The position numbers were made by a program, and so were the translations under genes. A stretch of 64,000 nt of DNA from Actinophytocola oryzae (GTDB lineage Bacteria; Actinomycetota; Actinomycetes; Mycobacteriales; Pseudonocardiaceae), in the NCBI RefSeq assembly GCF_004364325.1, contig NZ_SOCP01000004.1, positions 186,001-250,000 on the forward strand, given 5' to 3'. Position 1 is the stretch's first letter. Each line of letters starts with the position of its first letter. The notes beneath the pieces are model-generated. The model was not told the DNA's origin and did not search any database. It saw only the letters and a program-made list of their open reading frames with translations. Below are positions 41,829 to 50,540 of this stretch, piece after piece.

Positions 41829-43921
41829 GCGGCATGATCCTCCACCTGCGGGCCGACACCGTCAGCCTCGTCGTCGACGCACGCGACCTGCCGACGGTCG
41901 TGCACTGGGGCGCGCCGCTCGGCGAGCTGTCCGAGGAGGACCTCGTCACCATCGCGGACGGCGTGGTCCCGCCGGTGGCGAACAACGCGCCGGACGTGCC
42001 GGTGCCGATCGCCCTGCTGCCGTCGGCACGTCAGGGCTATCCGGGCCGGCCGGGCCTGCGCGGGCACCGCGACGGCGTGGACTGGCTGCCGACCCTGCGG
42101 CTCATCTCCGTGCGGCACAACGGGTCGACGGCGACCTTCGAGCTGGCGGGCACCGTGCGCGTGTCGTCCACTGTGGAGCTGTCGCCCTCCGGAGTGCTGC
42201 GGCTGCGCCACGTGGTGACCAACGACGGCACCGAACCGTACGTCGTGGACGGCGTCGAGGCGGCGCTTCCCGTGCCGGCGCAGGCGACCGAGCTGATGGA
42301 CTTCACCGGGCGCTGGGTCCGCGAGAAGCACCCGCAGCGGCGGTCGTTCGACCCGGGCTCGTGGGTGCGGGAGGGCCGCAGGGGCCGCACCGGGCACGAC
42401 GCGACCCCCGCGATCCTCGCGGGCACAGCGGGTTTCGGGTTCCGCGCCGGCGAGGTGTGGGCCGTGCACGTGGCGTGGAGCGGCAACCACGTGACCTACG
42501 CCGAGCGCGTGCACGAGGGCCGGGGCGTGCTGGGTGGCGGCGAGGTGCTGACCAGCGGCGAGGTCGTCCTCGCGCCGGGGGAGACCTACGAGTCGCCGTG
42601 GCTCTACGCCGCCTACTCCGCAGCGGGCGTCGACGGGATCTCCAGCGCCTTCCACACGTGGATGAGGGCCCGCGACACGCACCCGGCGCGGCCTCGGCCG
42701 GTCGTGCTGAACACGTGGGAGGCCGTGTACTTCGACCACGACCTCGACCGCCTGCGCGGCCTCGCGGACGTGGCCGCCCGCACCGGCGTCGAACGGTTCG
42801 TGCTCGACGACGGCTGGTTCCGGCACCGCAGGGACGACCACGCCGGCCTCGGCGACTGGTACGTCGACGAGGGCGTGTGGCCTGCCGGACTGGCCCCGCT
42901 GATCGAGCACGTGACCGGTCTCGGCATGGAGTTCGGCATCTGGGTCGAGCCGGAGATGGTCAACCCGGACTCCGACCTCTACCGCGCGCACCCGGACTGG
43001 GTGCTCGCACCGGGCGACGGCACGCTGCCGCCGCCGTCGCGCAACCAGCAGGTGCTCGACCTCGCGAACGCCGACGCCTTCGCGTACCTGCTCGACCGGC
43101 TCGACGAGCTGTTGCGGGACAACGACATCGCGTTCCTGAAGTGGGACCACAACCGCGACCTGATCGCGGCGGGCCACGGCGGGCGTCCCGGGGTCCACGA
43201 GCAAACCCTTGCCGCGTACCGGTTGTTCGACGAGCTGCGTGCCCGCCACCCCGGCGTGGAGATCGAGAGCTGCTCCAGCGGCGGCGCGCGGACCGACCTC
43301 GAGATCCTCGCGCGCACGGACCGCGTGTGGGCGAGCGACTGCAACGACGCCCTCGAGCGCCAGACGATCCAGCGCTGGACGGCGTTGCTGCTGCCGCTGG
43401 AGCTGATCGGCGCGCACGTGGGCCCGCCGCGCTCCCACACGACCGCACGCACGCAGGACCTCTCCTTCCGCGTGGCCACCGCGTTGTTCGGCCACTTCGG
43501 CATCGAGTGGGACATCGCGTCGGCCTCGGCGGCGGACCAGGAAGCACTCGCCGAGGCCGTCGCCTTCTACAAGGAGCTGCGGCCACTGCTGCACAAGGGG
43601 ATGCTGGTGCGGGGTGACCACCCCGACCCGTCCGCGACGGTGACCGGTGTGGTCGCACGGGACAGCGCGGTGTTCGCCTACGCGCAGCTTACGTCCAGCG
43701 CACACGCGGTGCCACCGCCCGTGCGCCTGCCCGGTCTCGACCCGGACCGCCGCTACGAGGTGACGCCCGTGTTCCCCGCGGGCAGGCCCGCGGTCCGCCA
43801 GGCGGGTCCGCCGGACGAGGCGACGCGGGTGCTGACAGGCCGGGCGCTGGCCGAGGTGGGCGTCCGCGTCCCGGTCCTCATGCCGGAACAGGCGTGGCTG
43901 CTGCGGCTCACCGCGACGTGA
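41825..43921 (+). CDS. Alpha-galactosidase, GH36
   Basis: This intracellular enzyme of about 698 residues hydrolyses terminal alpha-galactosides (EC 3.2.1.22). There is no signal peptide. A beta-sandwich N-domain is followed by the TIM barrel with DDGWF, GIWVEPEMVNPDSDLY, the nucleophile Asp441 in FLKWDHNRD, ESCSSGGARTD, and the acid/base aspartate in WASDCNDALER (Asp505 or Asp508). The ATG overlaps the permease stop. Imported oligosaccharide would yield galactose for the galT pathway. Confidence 0.93.
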   Translation: MSGMILHLRADTVSLVVDARDLPTVVHWGAPLGELSEEDLVTIADGVVPPVANNAPDVPVPIALLPSARQGYPGRPGLRGHRDGVDWLPTLRLISVRHNGSTATFELAGTVRVSSTVELSPSGVLRLRHVVTNDGTEPYVVDGVEAALPVPAQATELMDFTGRWVREKHPQRRSFDPGSWVREGRRGRTGHDATPAILAGTAGFGFRAGEVWAVHVAWSGNHVTYAERVHEGRGVLGGGEVLTSGEVVLAPGETYESPWLYAAYSAAGVDGISSAFHTWMRARDTHPARPRPVVLNTWEAVYFDHDLDRLRGLADVAARTGVERFVLDDGWFRHRRDDHAGLGDWYVDEGVWPAGLAPLIEHVTGLGMEFGIWVEPEMVNPDSDLYRAHPDWVLAPGDGTLPPPSRNQQVLDLANADAFAYLLDRLDELLRDNDIAFLKWDHNRDLIAAGHGGRPGVHEQTLAAYRLFDELRARHPGVEIESCSSGGARTDLEILARTDRVWASDCNDALERQTIQRWTALLLPLELIGAHVGPPRSHTTARTQDLSFRVATALFGHFGIEWDIASASAADQEALAEAVAFYKELRPLLHKGMLVRGDHPDPSATVTGVVARDSAVFAYAQLTSSAHAVPPPVRLPGLDPDRRYEVTPVFPAGRPAVRQAGPPDEATRVLTGRALAEVGVRVPVLMPEQAWLLRLTAT

Positions 43922-43942
43922 TCTACCACGGGGACCCCGGTC

Positions 43943-43957
43943 ACCCGTGACGGGTGT
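43943..43957 (+). terminator. Hairpin after the alpha-galactosidase operon
   Basis: CACCCG and CGGGTG pair around TGA, 22 bp after the stop codon. It is a short GC hairpin without a U-run and lies before the kinase promoter. Confidence 0.45.
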
Positions 43958-43984
43958 GCCGACACGGCGATCCCTGTGGCTCAA

Positions 43985-43990
43985 TAGGAT
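43985..43990 (+). promoter_or_regulatory. -10 box of a leaderless kinase transcript
   Basis: TAGGAT ends six bases before the GTG at 43997, so transcription would start at the start codon. No ribosome-binding site is seen. Confidence 0.45.
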
Positions 43991-43996
43991 CCGGTT

Positions 43997-45724
43997 GTGC
44001 GGAGTGACGACGTCATCGCGGATCGTTACCTGCTCGTCGAGGTGATCGGTGCCGGCGGCACGGGCACTGTCTGGTTGGCGGAGGATCTGCGGGGGCACCG
44101 CAAGGTCGCGCTCAGGCGGCCACTCACCATCGGCCCGGGCTGCCGGGCGGACCTCGAACGAGAGGTGGAGATCGCCAGGAAGTTCCGGCATGCCAACGCG
44201 GTCGAGGTGTACGGAGTGGTCGGTGACGGCGACGACTGCTGGCTTGCCATGGAGTACTTCCGGGCCACGAGCCTTGCGACGAAAGGGGTTCTGCCGCCGC
44301 GTGCGGTGGCCGCCATCGGCGCGCAGGTCGCGGACGCGCTCGCGGCCGCGCACGCGGAGGACGTCGTGCACCGCGATGTCGCACCGGGCAACGTCCTCGT
44401 CGCCGACGACGGCACCGCGAAGGTCACCGACTTCGGCGTCTCCGCGTGGCGGGGGGCCACGACCACCGGCTCCGGCAGGGTCTGCGGCACTCCTGCCTTC
44501 GTGTCGCCGGAGGTCGCCGACGGGGGCCGCGCCTCCGCCATGTCCGACATGTTCTCCCTCGGTGCCACGCTGTTCGCCGCCGTCGAGGGCCGACCTCCTT
44601 TCGGGACGGGCGATCCCGACGCGTGCCTGCGTCGGATCCGTTCCGGACGCGAGGAGATCGCGGTCCGCGCAGGCGCGTTGAAGCCCGTGCTCGACGCGTT
44701 GTTGCAGCGCGACCGCGCCACCCGGCCGACCGCGGTACAGGCCGGGGAGATGCTCGACAGGGTCGCGGCGGGACAGCAGGTCTCCCCGTGGCCCGGTGTG
44801 CGGCGGCAGCCGCACGGGCTGCTGGCCGCGGCGGCGGTCGCCGTCATCGCCCTGCTGCTCCTGACCGTGGTCCGGCCGTGGGAGAGCGAGGCGGGCGGGC
44901 CCGCGCGGACCGTGCTCGGCGATCCCCGCACCGCGGATCCCTGCGCGGTGGCCGACTCCCGCGTGCTCGGCCGGTTCGGCAACGCGACCGTGGCCGGCGA
45001 CCACGGCGGCTTCGACCGCTGCGACGTGCTGATCGCGGTGTCGGGCGACGACGAGATCGACGTGGTTTTCCGGCTCGACTCGGCGGCCACCGGCGAGGAC
45101 GGCCCGCCGCGGGTCGTGCGGCACGCGCCCCGGCGGGAGATCGACGGCTGCGGTATCGCGCTGACGCTGGCCGACCTCGCCGTCCTGGAGATCACGGCCA
45201 GGTCGGACGACGACGTCGACACCGACTACTGCCAGGTCGCGACCGTGGCCGCAGACCAGGCGGAACACGTGCTGGCGCGCCACCGCGAGTTCCCGCGCAG
45301 GCCGTCGGCCGACCCGAGGTCGCTTGCCCGCGTCGACGCGTGCCGGCTCGTTCCCCGCGACGAGCTGGCCACCGTGCCCGCCTTCGCGGGCGCGTCGCCG
45401 TCACGCGGCTTCGGCGGCTGGACGTGCCGCTGGCAGTCGGAGGGCGGCGCGCTGCGGGTGGTCTTCGAACGCGCCGACCTGGCGGCGGCGAGCGAGGGCA
45501 CGCGTACCGTCGTGGCGGGCAGGGACGTGTACGTGGAACCGGAGGGCTACGGCGAGTTCACGTGTGCCGCCAGGGTCTTCCACCTGCGTTACGCGGACCG
45601 GCACGGCGGCGGGCACGTCGAGCTTGCGCTCGTCGTGGCCGAGGGCGGCGCGTCGATGACCGACCTGTGCCGGGTGGCGGTGGCCTTCGCCGCCCCGGTC
45701 GCGACGCGGTTGCCCGAGGTCTGA
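43997..45724 (+). CDS. Receptor-type Ser/Thr protein kinase with altered beta-3 lysine
   Basis: This 575-residue protein has a Hanks-type kinase domain (about 8-260), one membrane helix (about 274-292) and a 280-residue outside domain with several cysteines. The Gly loop GAGGTGTV (18-25), HRD (125-127), Asn132 and DFG (145-147) are intact. However, the VAIK lysine position reads VALR, with Arg40 in place of Lys, and the catalytic loop reads HRDVAPGN. It may therefore be weakly active or a pseudokinase. The outside part contains two related cysteine-bearing sections (DPCAVADSRVL and DACRLVPRDEL), like sensor domains of actinobacterial PknB relatives. The start is GTG with an apparent leaderless promoter. 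Confidence 0.85.
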   Translation: MRSDDVIADRYLLVEVIGAGGTGTVWLAEDLRGHRKVALRRPLTIGPGCRADLEREVEIARKFRHANAVEVYGVVGDGDDCWLAMEYFRATSLATKGVLPPRAVAAIGAQVADALAAAHAEDVVHRDVAPGNVLVADDGTAKVTDFGVSAWRGATTTGSGRVCGTPAFVSPEVADGGRASAMSDMFSLGATLFAAVEGRPPFGTGDPDACLRRIRSGREEIAVRAGALKPVLDALLQRDRATRPTAVQAGEMLDRVAAGQQVSPWPGVRRQPHGLLAAAAVAVIALLLLTVVRPWESEAGGPARTVLGDPRTADPCAVADSRVLGRFGNATVAGDHGGFDRCDVLIAVSGDDEIDVVFRLDSAATGEDGPPRVVRHAPRREIDGCGIALTLADLAVLEITARSDDDVDTDYCQVATVAADQAEHVLARHREFPRRPSADPRSLARVDACRLVPRDELATVPAFAGASPSRGFGGWTCRWQSEGGALRVVFERADLAAASEGTRTVVAGRDVYVEPEGYGEFTCAARVFHLRYADRHGGGHVELALVVAEGGASMTDLCRVAVAFAAPVATRLPEV

Positions 45725-45740
45725 GGTCGGAGGTCCGACC
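45725..45740 (+). terminator. Hairpin directly after the kinase gene
   Basis: GGTCGG and CCGACC pair around a four-base loop starting immediately after the stop codon. It precedes the -10 box of the next gene by only a few bases. Confidence 0.5.
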
Positions 45741-45743
45741 GTT

Positions 45744-45749
45744 GATAAT
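45744..45749 (+). promoter_or_regulatory. -10 box of a leaderless GNAT transcript
   Basis: GATAAT ends six bases before the GTG at 45756, consistent with a leaderless message. The -35 region overlaps the hairpin. Confidence 0.45.
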
Positions 45750-45755
45750 GACTCG

Positions 45756-46355
45756 GTGAGTGTGGAGATCAGGAAGTACCAGCCGGGTGAGGAGCGGGTG
45801 CTGTACGACATCTGCCTGCTGACGGGGGACAGCGGGGTGGATGCCACCGGCCTGTACCGGGATCCGCTGCTGCTCGGCGAGGTGTACGTCGGTCCGTACC
45901 TGCGGTACGCGCCGGAGCACGCGCTGGTCGGCGTCGACGAGGGCGGTGTGGCCGGGTACGTCCTGGGGGTGCTGGACACGGTCGCGTTCGAGGAGGAGTG
46001 CGAGCGGTCGTGGTGGCCGCCGCTGCGGGCGCGCTACCCGCTGTCCCGTTTCGGTCAGGAGACCGCGGACGCCCGGGTCGTGCGCCTGATCCACAACCCG
46101 CCGAGGACGAGCCCGGACGTGGTCGAGCGCTATCCGGCACACCTGCACATCGACCTGCTGCCCCGCGTCCAGGGCCAGGGCGACGGCAGGCGGCTGCTGA
46201 CGGCGTTGCTGGACGGGCTCGCGGCAGCGGGCGTGCCGGGTGTGCACCTCGGCGTGAGCCTGGCCAACCAGCGTGCGATCGGCTTCTACGAGCGGCTGGG
46301 CTTCACCGAGGTGCGTGCGTACAGCCACTCGCTCGTGATGGCTCGCAAGCTCTAG
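45756..46355 (+). CDS. GNAT-family N-acetyltransferase
   Basis: This 199-residue acetyltransferase has the acetyl-CoA loop LLPRVQGQGDGRRLLTALLDGL and the C-terminal VSLANQRAIGFYERLGFTEV of GNAT motif B. The HLHIDLLPRVQGQG wording resembles acetyltransferase-like domains related to O-GlcNAcase C-termini. Substrate unknown. It is transcribed separately from the kinase. Confidence 0.8.
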   Translation: MSVEIRKYQPGEERVLYDICLLTGDSGVDATGLYRDPLLLGEVYVGPYLRYAPEHALVGVDEGGVAGYVLGVLDTVAFEEECERSWWPPLRARYPLSRFGQETADARVVRLIHNPPRTSPDVVERYPAHLHIDLLPRVQGQGDGRRLLTALLDGLAAAGVPGVHLGVSLANQRAIGFYERLGFTEVRAYSHSLVMARKL

Positions 46356-46362
46356 CGGTGGT

Positions 46363-46379
46363 CAGACATCCGATGTATG
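46363..46379. promoter_or_regulatory. Operator site A, ACATC-C-GATGT palindrome, before the FAH-lutABC operon
   Basis: CAGACATCCGATGTATG contains the perfect 11-bp palindrome ACATCCGATGT (46366-46376) with partly symmetric flanks. Its reverse complement matches site B at 56902-56918 in 16 of 17 positions. A TATGAT -10-like box follows at 46406-46411. FadR/GntR dimers bind palindromes of this size. Confidence 0.7.
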
Positions 46380-46494
46380 CGGGTACGGGACGCCCGAGAC
46401 AACGCTATGATCACGCTTACGTCGGAGGTGTGTCCCGGCGGGGACGCAATAGGGTTAGTTTCGACCTACCGCGATGACTACGGGAAGGACCGCC

Positions 46495-47346
46495 TTGCGT
46501 CTCATGCGGGTGGGCGCCCTCAGCGCCGAGCGGCCGGTCGTCCTCGACGACGACGACAGCGCGTACAGCCTGTCCGGCCTGACCAGTGACATCGACGGCG
46601 CGTTCCTGGCAGGTGGCGGCATCGCCGCCGTCCGTGCCGCGCTGGGCCGGGGCGAGCTGCCCGCCGTGAGCATCGAGGGCGAGCGCGTCGGCGCGCCGAT
46701 CGCGAGGCCGCCCGCGGTGGTGTGCGTCGGCATGAACTACGCGGCCCACGCCGCCGAGTCGGGTGCCGCGCCGCCAGAGCGTCCGGTCCTGTTCTACAAA
46801 CATCCGAACACTGTCGTCGGACCGAACGACGACGTGCTCGTGCCGCCCGGTGCGGAGAAGGTCGACTGGGAGGTCGAGCTCGGGGTCGTGATCGGCAGGC
46901 GGGTCCGCTACCTGTCCTCGCCGGACGAGGCACTCGACCACGTGGCCGGCTACGTGCTCTCCAACGACGTGTCCGAGCGGGCGCTGCAGCTGGAGGTGTC
47001 CGGCGGCCAGTGGTCGAAGGGCAAGTCGTGCGAGACGTTCAACCCGCTCGGCCCCTGGCTGGTGCCCGCCGACGAGGTCGCCGACCCGCAGGCGCTCGGG
47101 CTCCGGTCCTGGGTCAACGGCGAGGCGCGGCAGGACTCGACGACGGCCGACATGCTGTTCGGTGTCGCGGTGCTGCTCCACGACCTGTCCCACTACATGG
47201 TGCTGGAGCCCGGTGACCTGCTCAACACGGGCACACCGCAAGGAGTCGCGCTGTCGGGCCGCTTCCCTTACCTTTCCGTCGACGACGTGATGGAGATCGA
47301 GATCGACGGGCTCGGCCGGCAGCGGCAGGTGCTCGTCAAAGCCTAA
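46495..47346 (+). CDS. Fumarylacetoacetate hydrolase-family enzyme, probable 2,4-diketo-3-deoxy-L-fuconate hydrolase
   Basis: This 283-residue FAH-fold enzyme has the metal residues in VDWEVELGVVIG and GYVLSNDVSERALQ and the CVGMNYAAHAAE and TGTPQGVALS family motifs. The start TTG at 46495 lies five bases after GGAAGGA; an ATG at 46504 and one at 46474 are in frame. FAH proteins in the non-phosphorylative L-fucose and L-rhamnose routes cleave a 2,4-diketo-3-deoxy sugar acid to pyruvate and L-lactate. Here lutABC follows directly and the operator matches the fuconate operon, which supports that role. Plain acylpyruvase activity is the alternative. Confidence 0.8.
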   Translation: MRLMRVGALSAERPVVLDDDDSAYSLSGLTSDIDGAFLAGGGIAAVRAALGRGELPAVSIEGERVGAPIARPPAVVCVGMNYAAHAAESGAAPPERPVLFYKHPNTVVGPNDDVLVPPGAEKVDWEVELGVVIGRRVRYLSSPDEALDHVAGYVLSNDVSERALQLEVSGGQWSKGKSCETFNPLGPWLVPADEVADPQALGLRSWVNGEARQDSTTADMLFGVAVLLHDLSHYMVLEPGDLLNTGTPQGVALSGRFPYLSVDDVMEIEIDGLGRQRQVLVKA

Positions 47347-47359
47347 GAGGACTGCAGTT

Positions 47360-48091
47360 GTGGGAACCCGGGTCGCGTTGTTCGCCACGTGTCTGACCGA
47401 CACGTTCTTCCCCGACACCGCACGCGCGGTGGTCCGGTTGCTGGAGCGGCTCGGGTGCGAGGTGGGCTTCCCGCCCGCGCAGACGTGCTGCGGCCAGATG
47501 CACTACAACACCGGGTACCGCGCGCACGCGGCCCGGCTGGCGAAGAGACACGCGAAGGCGTTCGACTCCTACGACGCGGTGGTCGTGCCGTCCGGGTCGT
47601 GCGCGGGGATGGTGCGTGAGGTCTACCCCGACCTGCACCGGCGCGCACGCCCAGTCGCGGAGCGGACCTACGAGCTGTCCGAGTTCCTCGTCGGCGTGCT
47701 CGGCGTGACCGACGTCGGCGCGTACTTCCCCCACCGGGTGACCTACCACCCGACCTGTCACTCTCTGCGCATGCTGGGCGTCGGCGAGAAGCCCCTCCAG
47801 CTGCTGCGGCACGTGCGCGGGCTGGACCTCGTCGAGCTGCCCGCCGCCGCGTCGTGCTGCGGGTTCGGCGGCACGTTCGCGATCAAGAACGCCGAGACGT
47901 CGACCGCGATGCTCGCTGACAAGATGACCCACGTGCTGGAGACCCGCGCGCAGGTCGTCACGGCCGGTGACAACTCGTGCCTCATGCACATCGGTGGCGG
48001 GCTGACCCGGTTGAACACGGGCGTACGGTCGTTGCACCTGGCGGAGATCCTGGCCAGCACGGAGGAGGAGCCATGGGCCGCAACCCGGTGA
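47360..48091 (+). CDS. lutA: L-lactate utilisation protein LutA (Fe-S oxidoreductase)
   Basis: This 243-residue protein has two cysteine-rich CCG domains (CCGQMHYNTGYRAHAARL and SCCGFGGTFAI, with HPTCHSLRML) that ligate a 4Fe-4S cluster. With LutB and LutC it oxidises L-lactate to pyruvate. GTG at 47360 follows AGAGGA, 13 bp after the FAH-family gene, so the two are co-transcribed. Confidence 0.92.
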   Translation: MGTRVALFATCLTDTFFPDTARAVVRLLERLGCEVGFPPAQTCCGQMHYNTGYRAHAARLAKRHAKAFDSYDAVVVPSGSCAGMVREVYPDLHRRARPVAERTYELSEFLVGVLGVTDVGAYFPHRVTYHPTCHSLRMLGVGEKPLQLLRHVRGLDLVELPAAASCCGFGGTFAIKNAETSTAMLADKMTHVLETRAQVVTAGDNSCLMHIGGGLTRLNTGVRSLHLAEILASTEEEPWAATR

Positions 48092-49509
48092 CGTGGCTGG
48101 GCAGCCCGACCTTCCCGGCCGCCGCCCGGGACGCGCTCGGCGACGTCCAGCTGCGCGGCAACCTCGCCCACGCCACCACGACGATCCGCGACAAGCGGTC
48201 CAAGGCGGTCGCCGAGCTGCCGGACTGGCAGGAGCTGCGCCTCGCGGGCCAGGCGATCAAGGACGACGTGCTGTCCAACCTGGACGTCTACCTGGAACGG
48301 TTGGAGGCGTCGGTCACCGCGCGCGGCGGGATCGTGCACTGGGCGCGGGACGCGGCCGAGGCCAACGAGATCGTCCTGCGCATCGCCAGGGAGAAGGGCG
48401 CGGACGAGGTCGTCAAGGTCAAGTCCATGGCCACGGCCGAGATCGGCCTCAACGAGGCGCTCGAGGAAGGCGGCGTCCACGCGATCGAGACCGACCTCGC
48501 CGAGCTGATCGTGCAGCTGGGCGACGACCGTCCCTCGCACATCCTCGTGCCTGCGATCCACCGGAACCGCTCGGAGATCAGGGACATCTTCCGCCGCGCG
48601 ATGCCGGACGTGCCGCCGAACCTGTCCGACCGGCCGCGTGAGCTGGCCGAGGCCGCGCGGAAGCACCTGCGGCGCAAGTTCCTGTCGGCGAAGGTCGCCA
48701 TCTCCGGCGCCAACTTCGCCGTGGCGGACACGGGATCGGTCGTCGTGGTCGAGTCCGAGGGCAACGGGCGCATGTGCCTGACGCTGCCGGAGACGCTGAT
48801 CACCGTGATGGGCATCGAGAAGCTCGTGCCGACCTGGTCGGACCTCGAGGTGTTCCTGCAGCTGCTGCCGCGCTCGTCGACCGCGGAGCGGATGAACCCG
48901 TACACGTCGGTCTGGACGGGGATCACCCCGGGCGACGGCCCGCGGGAGTTCCACCTGGTGCTGCTGGACAACGGCCGCACGAAGACGCTGGCGGACACGG
49001 TCGGGCGGCAGGCGCTGCGGTGCATCCGGTGCTCGGCGTGCCTGAACGTGTGCCCGGTCTACGAGCGGACCGGCGGCCAGGCGTACGGCTCGGTGTACCC
49101 GGGGCCGATCGGCGCGATCCTGACCCCGCAGCTCGGCGCGGGCACCGACGACCAGGAGACAGCCGCGCTGCTGAAGTCGCTGCCGTTCGCGTCGTCGCTG
49201 TGCGGCGCCTGCTACGAGGTGTGCCCGGTCCGCATCGACATCCCGTCGGTGCTGGTGCACCTGCGTGGCAAGGCGGTCGAGAACACGCACACGCCGGAGT
49301 CGGTCGCGATGGCCGCGGCGGCGTGGGTGATGGCGTCGCCGGTGCGTTTCCACCTGGCACAACGCCTGTCGACGGTGCTCCGGCTGGTGGCCAGGCGCGG
49401 CAGGGTGAAGCGCCTGCCGTGGCCGGGCTCGAGATGGACGGACTCGCGCGACCTGCCCGCTCCCGCGAAGGAGTCGTTCTCGGCGTGGTGGCGGAGGACC
49501 CGTGGCTGA
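48073..49509 (+). CDS. lutB: L-lactate utilisation protein LutB
   Basis: This 478-residue iron-sulphur protein has an N-terminal LUD domain (IRDKRSKAVAELPDWQELR, ISGANFAVADTGSVVVVESEGNGRM) and two 4Fe-4S motifs (CIRCSACLNVCPVYERTGGQAYG and CGACYEVCPVRIDIP). ATG at 48073 lies inside the end of lutA behind GGAGGAGGAG. It is the central subunit of the lactate oxidation complex. Confidence 0.93.
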   Translation: MGRNPVTWLGSPTFPAAARDALGDVQLRGNLAHATTTIRDKRSKAVAELPDWQELRLAGQAIKDDVLSNLDVYLERLEASVTARGGIVHWARDAAEANEIVLRIAREKGADEVVKVKSMATAEIGLNEALEEGGVHAIETDLAELIVQLGDDRPSHILVPAIHRNRSEIRDIFRRAMPDVPPNLSDRPRELAEAARKHLRRKFLSAKVAISGANFAVADTGSVVVVESEGNGRMCLTLPETLITVMGIEKLVPTWSDLEVFLQLLPRSSTAERMNPYTSVWTGITPGDGPREFHLVLLDNGRTKTLADTVGRQALRCIRCSACLNVCPVYERTGGQAYGSVYPGPIGAILTPQLGAGTDDQETAALLKSLPFASSLCGACYEVCPVRIDIPSVLVHLRGKAVENTHTPESVAMAAAAWVMASPVRFHLAQRLSTVLRLVARRGRVKRLPWPGSRWTDSRDLPAPAKESFSAWWRRTRG

Positions 49510-50122
49510 CGCACGCGCCGAGGTGCTGCGCCGGATCCGTTCGGCGCTGTCGCCCCGCCCCGCGCCCGTGACGGTGCCGAGGGACTACGACAAGGCTCGT
49601 GACCTCGGCGATGTGTTGACACTGCTGGAGAAGCAGGTCGCCGACTACCGGGCCGTCGTCCGCCGCGTCCGCGAACCCGACCTGGTGGCGGAGATCGAGT
49701 CGTCGCTGCGGGCTCGCGGGGTGCGTGTGATGGTGGCGCCTGCGGACCTCCCGTCGTGGTGGCGGGTCGGCGACGTGGTGTGGTCGCTGGACGCGCCGAT
49801 GTCGCCGCTGTCGAACCGTGCGCTGGACCGGGCGGACGGCGTGCTGACGGGTTGTGCGGTGGCCATCGCCCAGACCGGCACGATCGTGCTGGACGCGGGG
49901 TTCGCCCAGGGCCGTCGTGCATTGACCCTGCTGCCGGACTACCACCTGTGCGTGGTCCACGCAGACCAGGTGGCGGCCACCGTCCCGGAGGCCCTGGCCC
50001 GTCTCGAGTCGACGCGCCCACTGACGTTCATCTCCGGCCCGTCGGCGACGAGCGACATCGAGCTGGACCGTGTGGAGGGCGTGCACGGCCCGCGCAACCT
50101 GGAAGTCCTCATCGTCGGGTAG
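49502..50122 (+). CDS. lutC: L-lactate utilisation protein LutC
   Basis: This 206-residue LUD-domain protein (DUF162) is the third subunit of the lactate oxidation complex. SNRALDRADGVLTGCAVAIAQTGTIVLDAG and LTFISGPSATSDIELDRVEGVHGPRNLEV are the family motifs. The GTG overlaps the lutB stop. Confidence 0.93.
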   Translation: MADARAEVLRRIRSALSPRPAPVTVPRDYDKARDLGDVLTLLEKQVADYRAVVRRVREPDLVAEIESSLRARGVRVMVAPADLPSWWRVGDVVWSLDAPMSPLSNRALDRADGVLTGCAVAIAQTGTIVLDAGFAQGRRALTLLPDYHLCVVHADQVAATVPEALARLESTRPLTFISGPSATSDIELDRVEGVHGPRNLEVLIVG

Positions 50123-50540
50123 CGGCGCACTGGTGGCTGCTGCCCGACGAAGACCCGACTGACCCGGTGGCTGTGCACTACTTCGCGTGGCTGCGTTGGC
50201 TGACCGCGTGCGCGGGCACACCTGGGGTGCCACTCGGTGAACTCCCGCCGAAAACTGGAACGCGGCGGGAACGAACCGGGGACGGTGCGCGTACTGGCGA
50301 TGCGCACCGCGCCGTGAGAACTACTGGTAAGGATCGGGCTCAGTGCACTGTGCCGCGACGCTGCACCTTGACCGGCGTTCAGTTTCCCGGTATCCCCAAG
50401 CCGGGCTGTACCGGGGGTCAGCTTCTTCAGTGCCTCTGGGTCGCCTGGTTTCGGCAGAGTCAGCACGGCTCGTAGTGTCCACACTGGGACTTGCACCGTA
50501 CCGGTAGCACACGCTCGTCGGTGTGAACACATCGGCATGC
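50123..50540. other. 418-bp stretch without a recognisable gene
   Basis: Short open frames exist on both strands but none has a recognisable domain or good ribosome-binding site. The plus frame just after lutC reads WWLLPDEDPTDPVAVHYFAW, which is protein-like for about 40 codons and then degenerates, so a decayed fragment is possible. No clear hairpin or repeat is seen. Confidence 0.3.

Noticed and set aside
41714..45283. A 1189-codon open frame on the minus strand
   Set aside because: It runs antisense through the alpha-galactosidase and kinase genes, has no domain or signal, and is the usual GC-rich codon-position shadow.
50123..50475. Extension of a plus-strand frame after lutC as a gene
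   Set aside because: No start, no ribosome-binding site and only a short protein-like stretch; recorded as a possible remnant instead.
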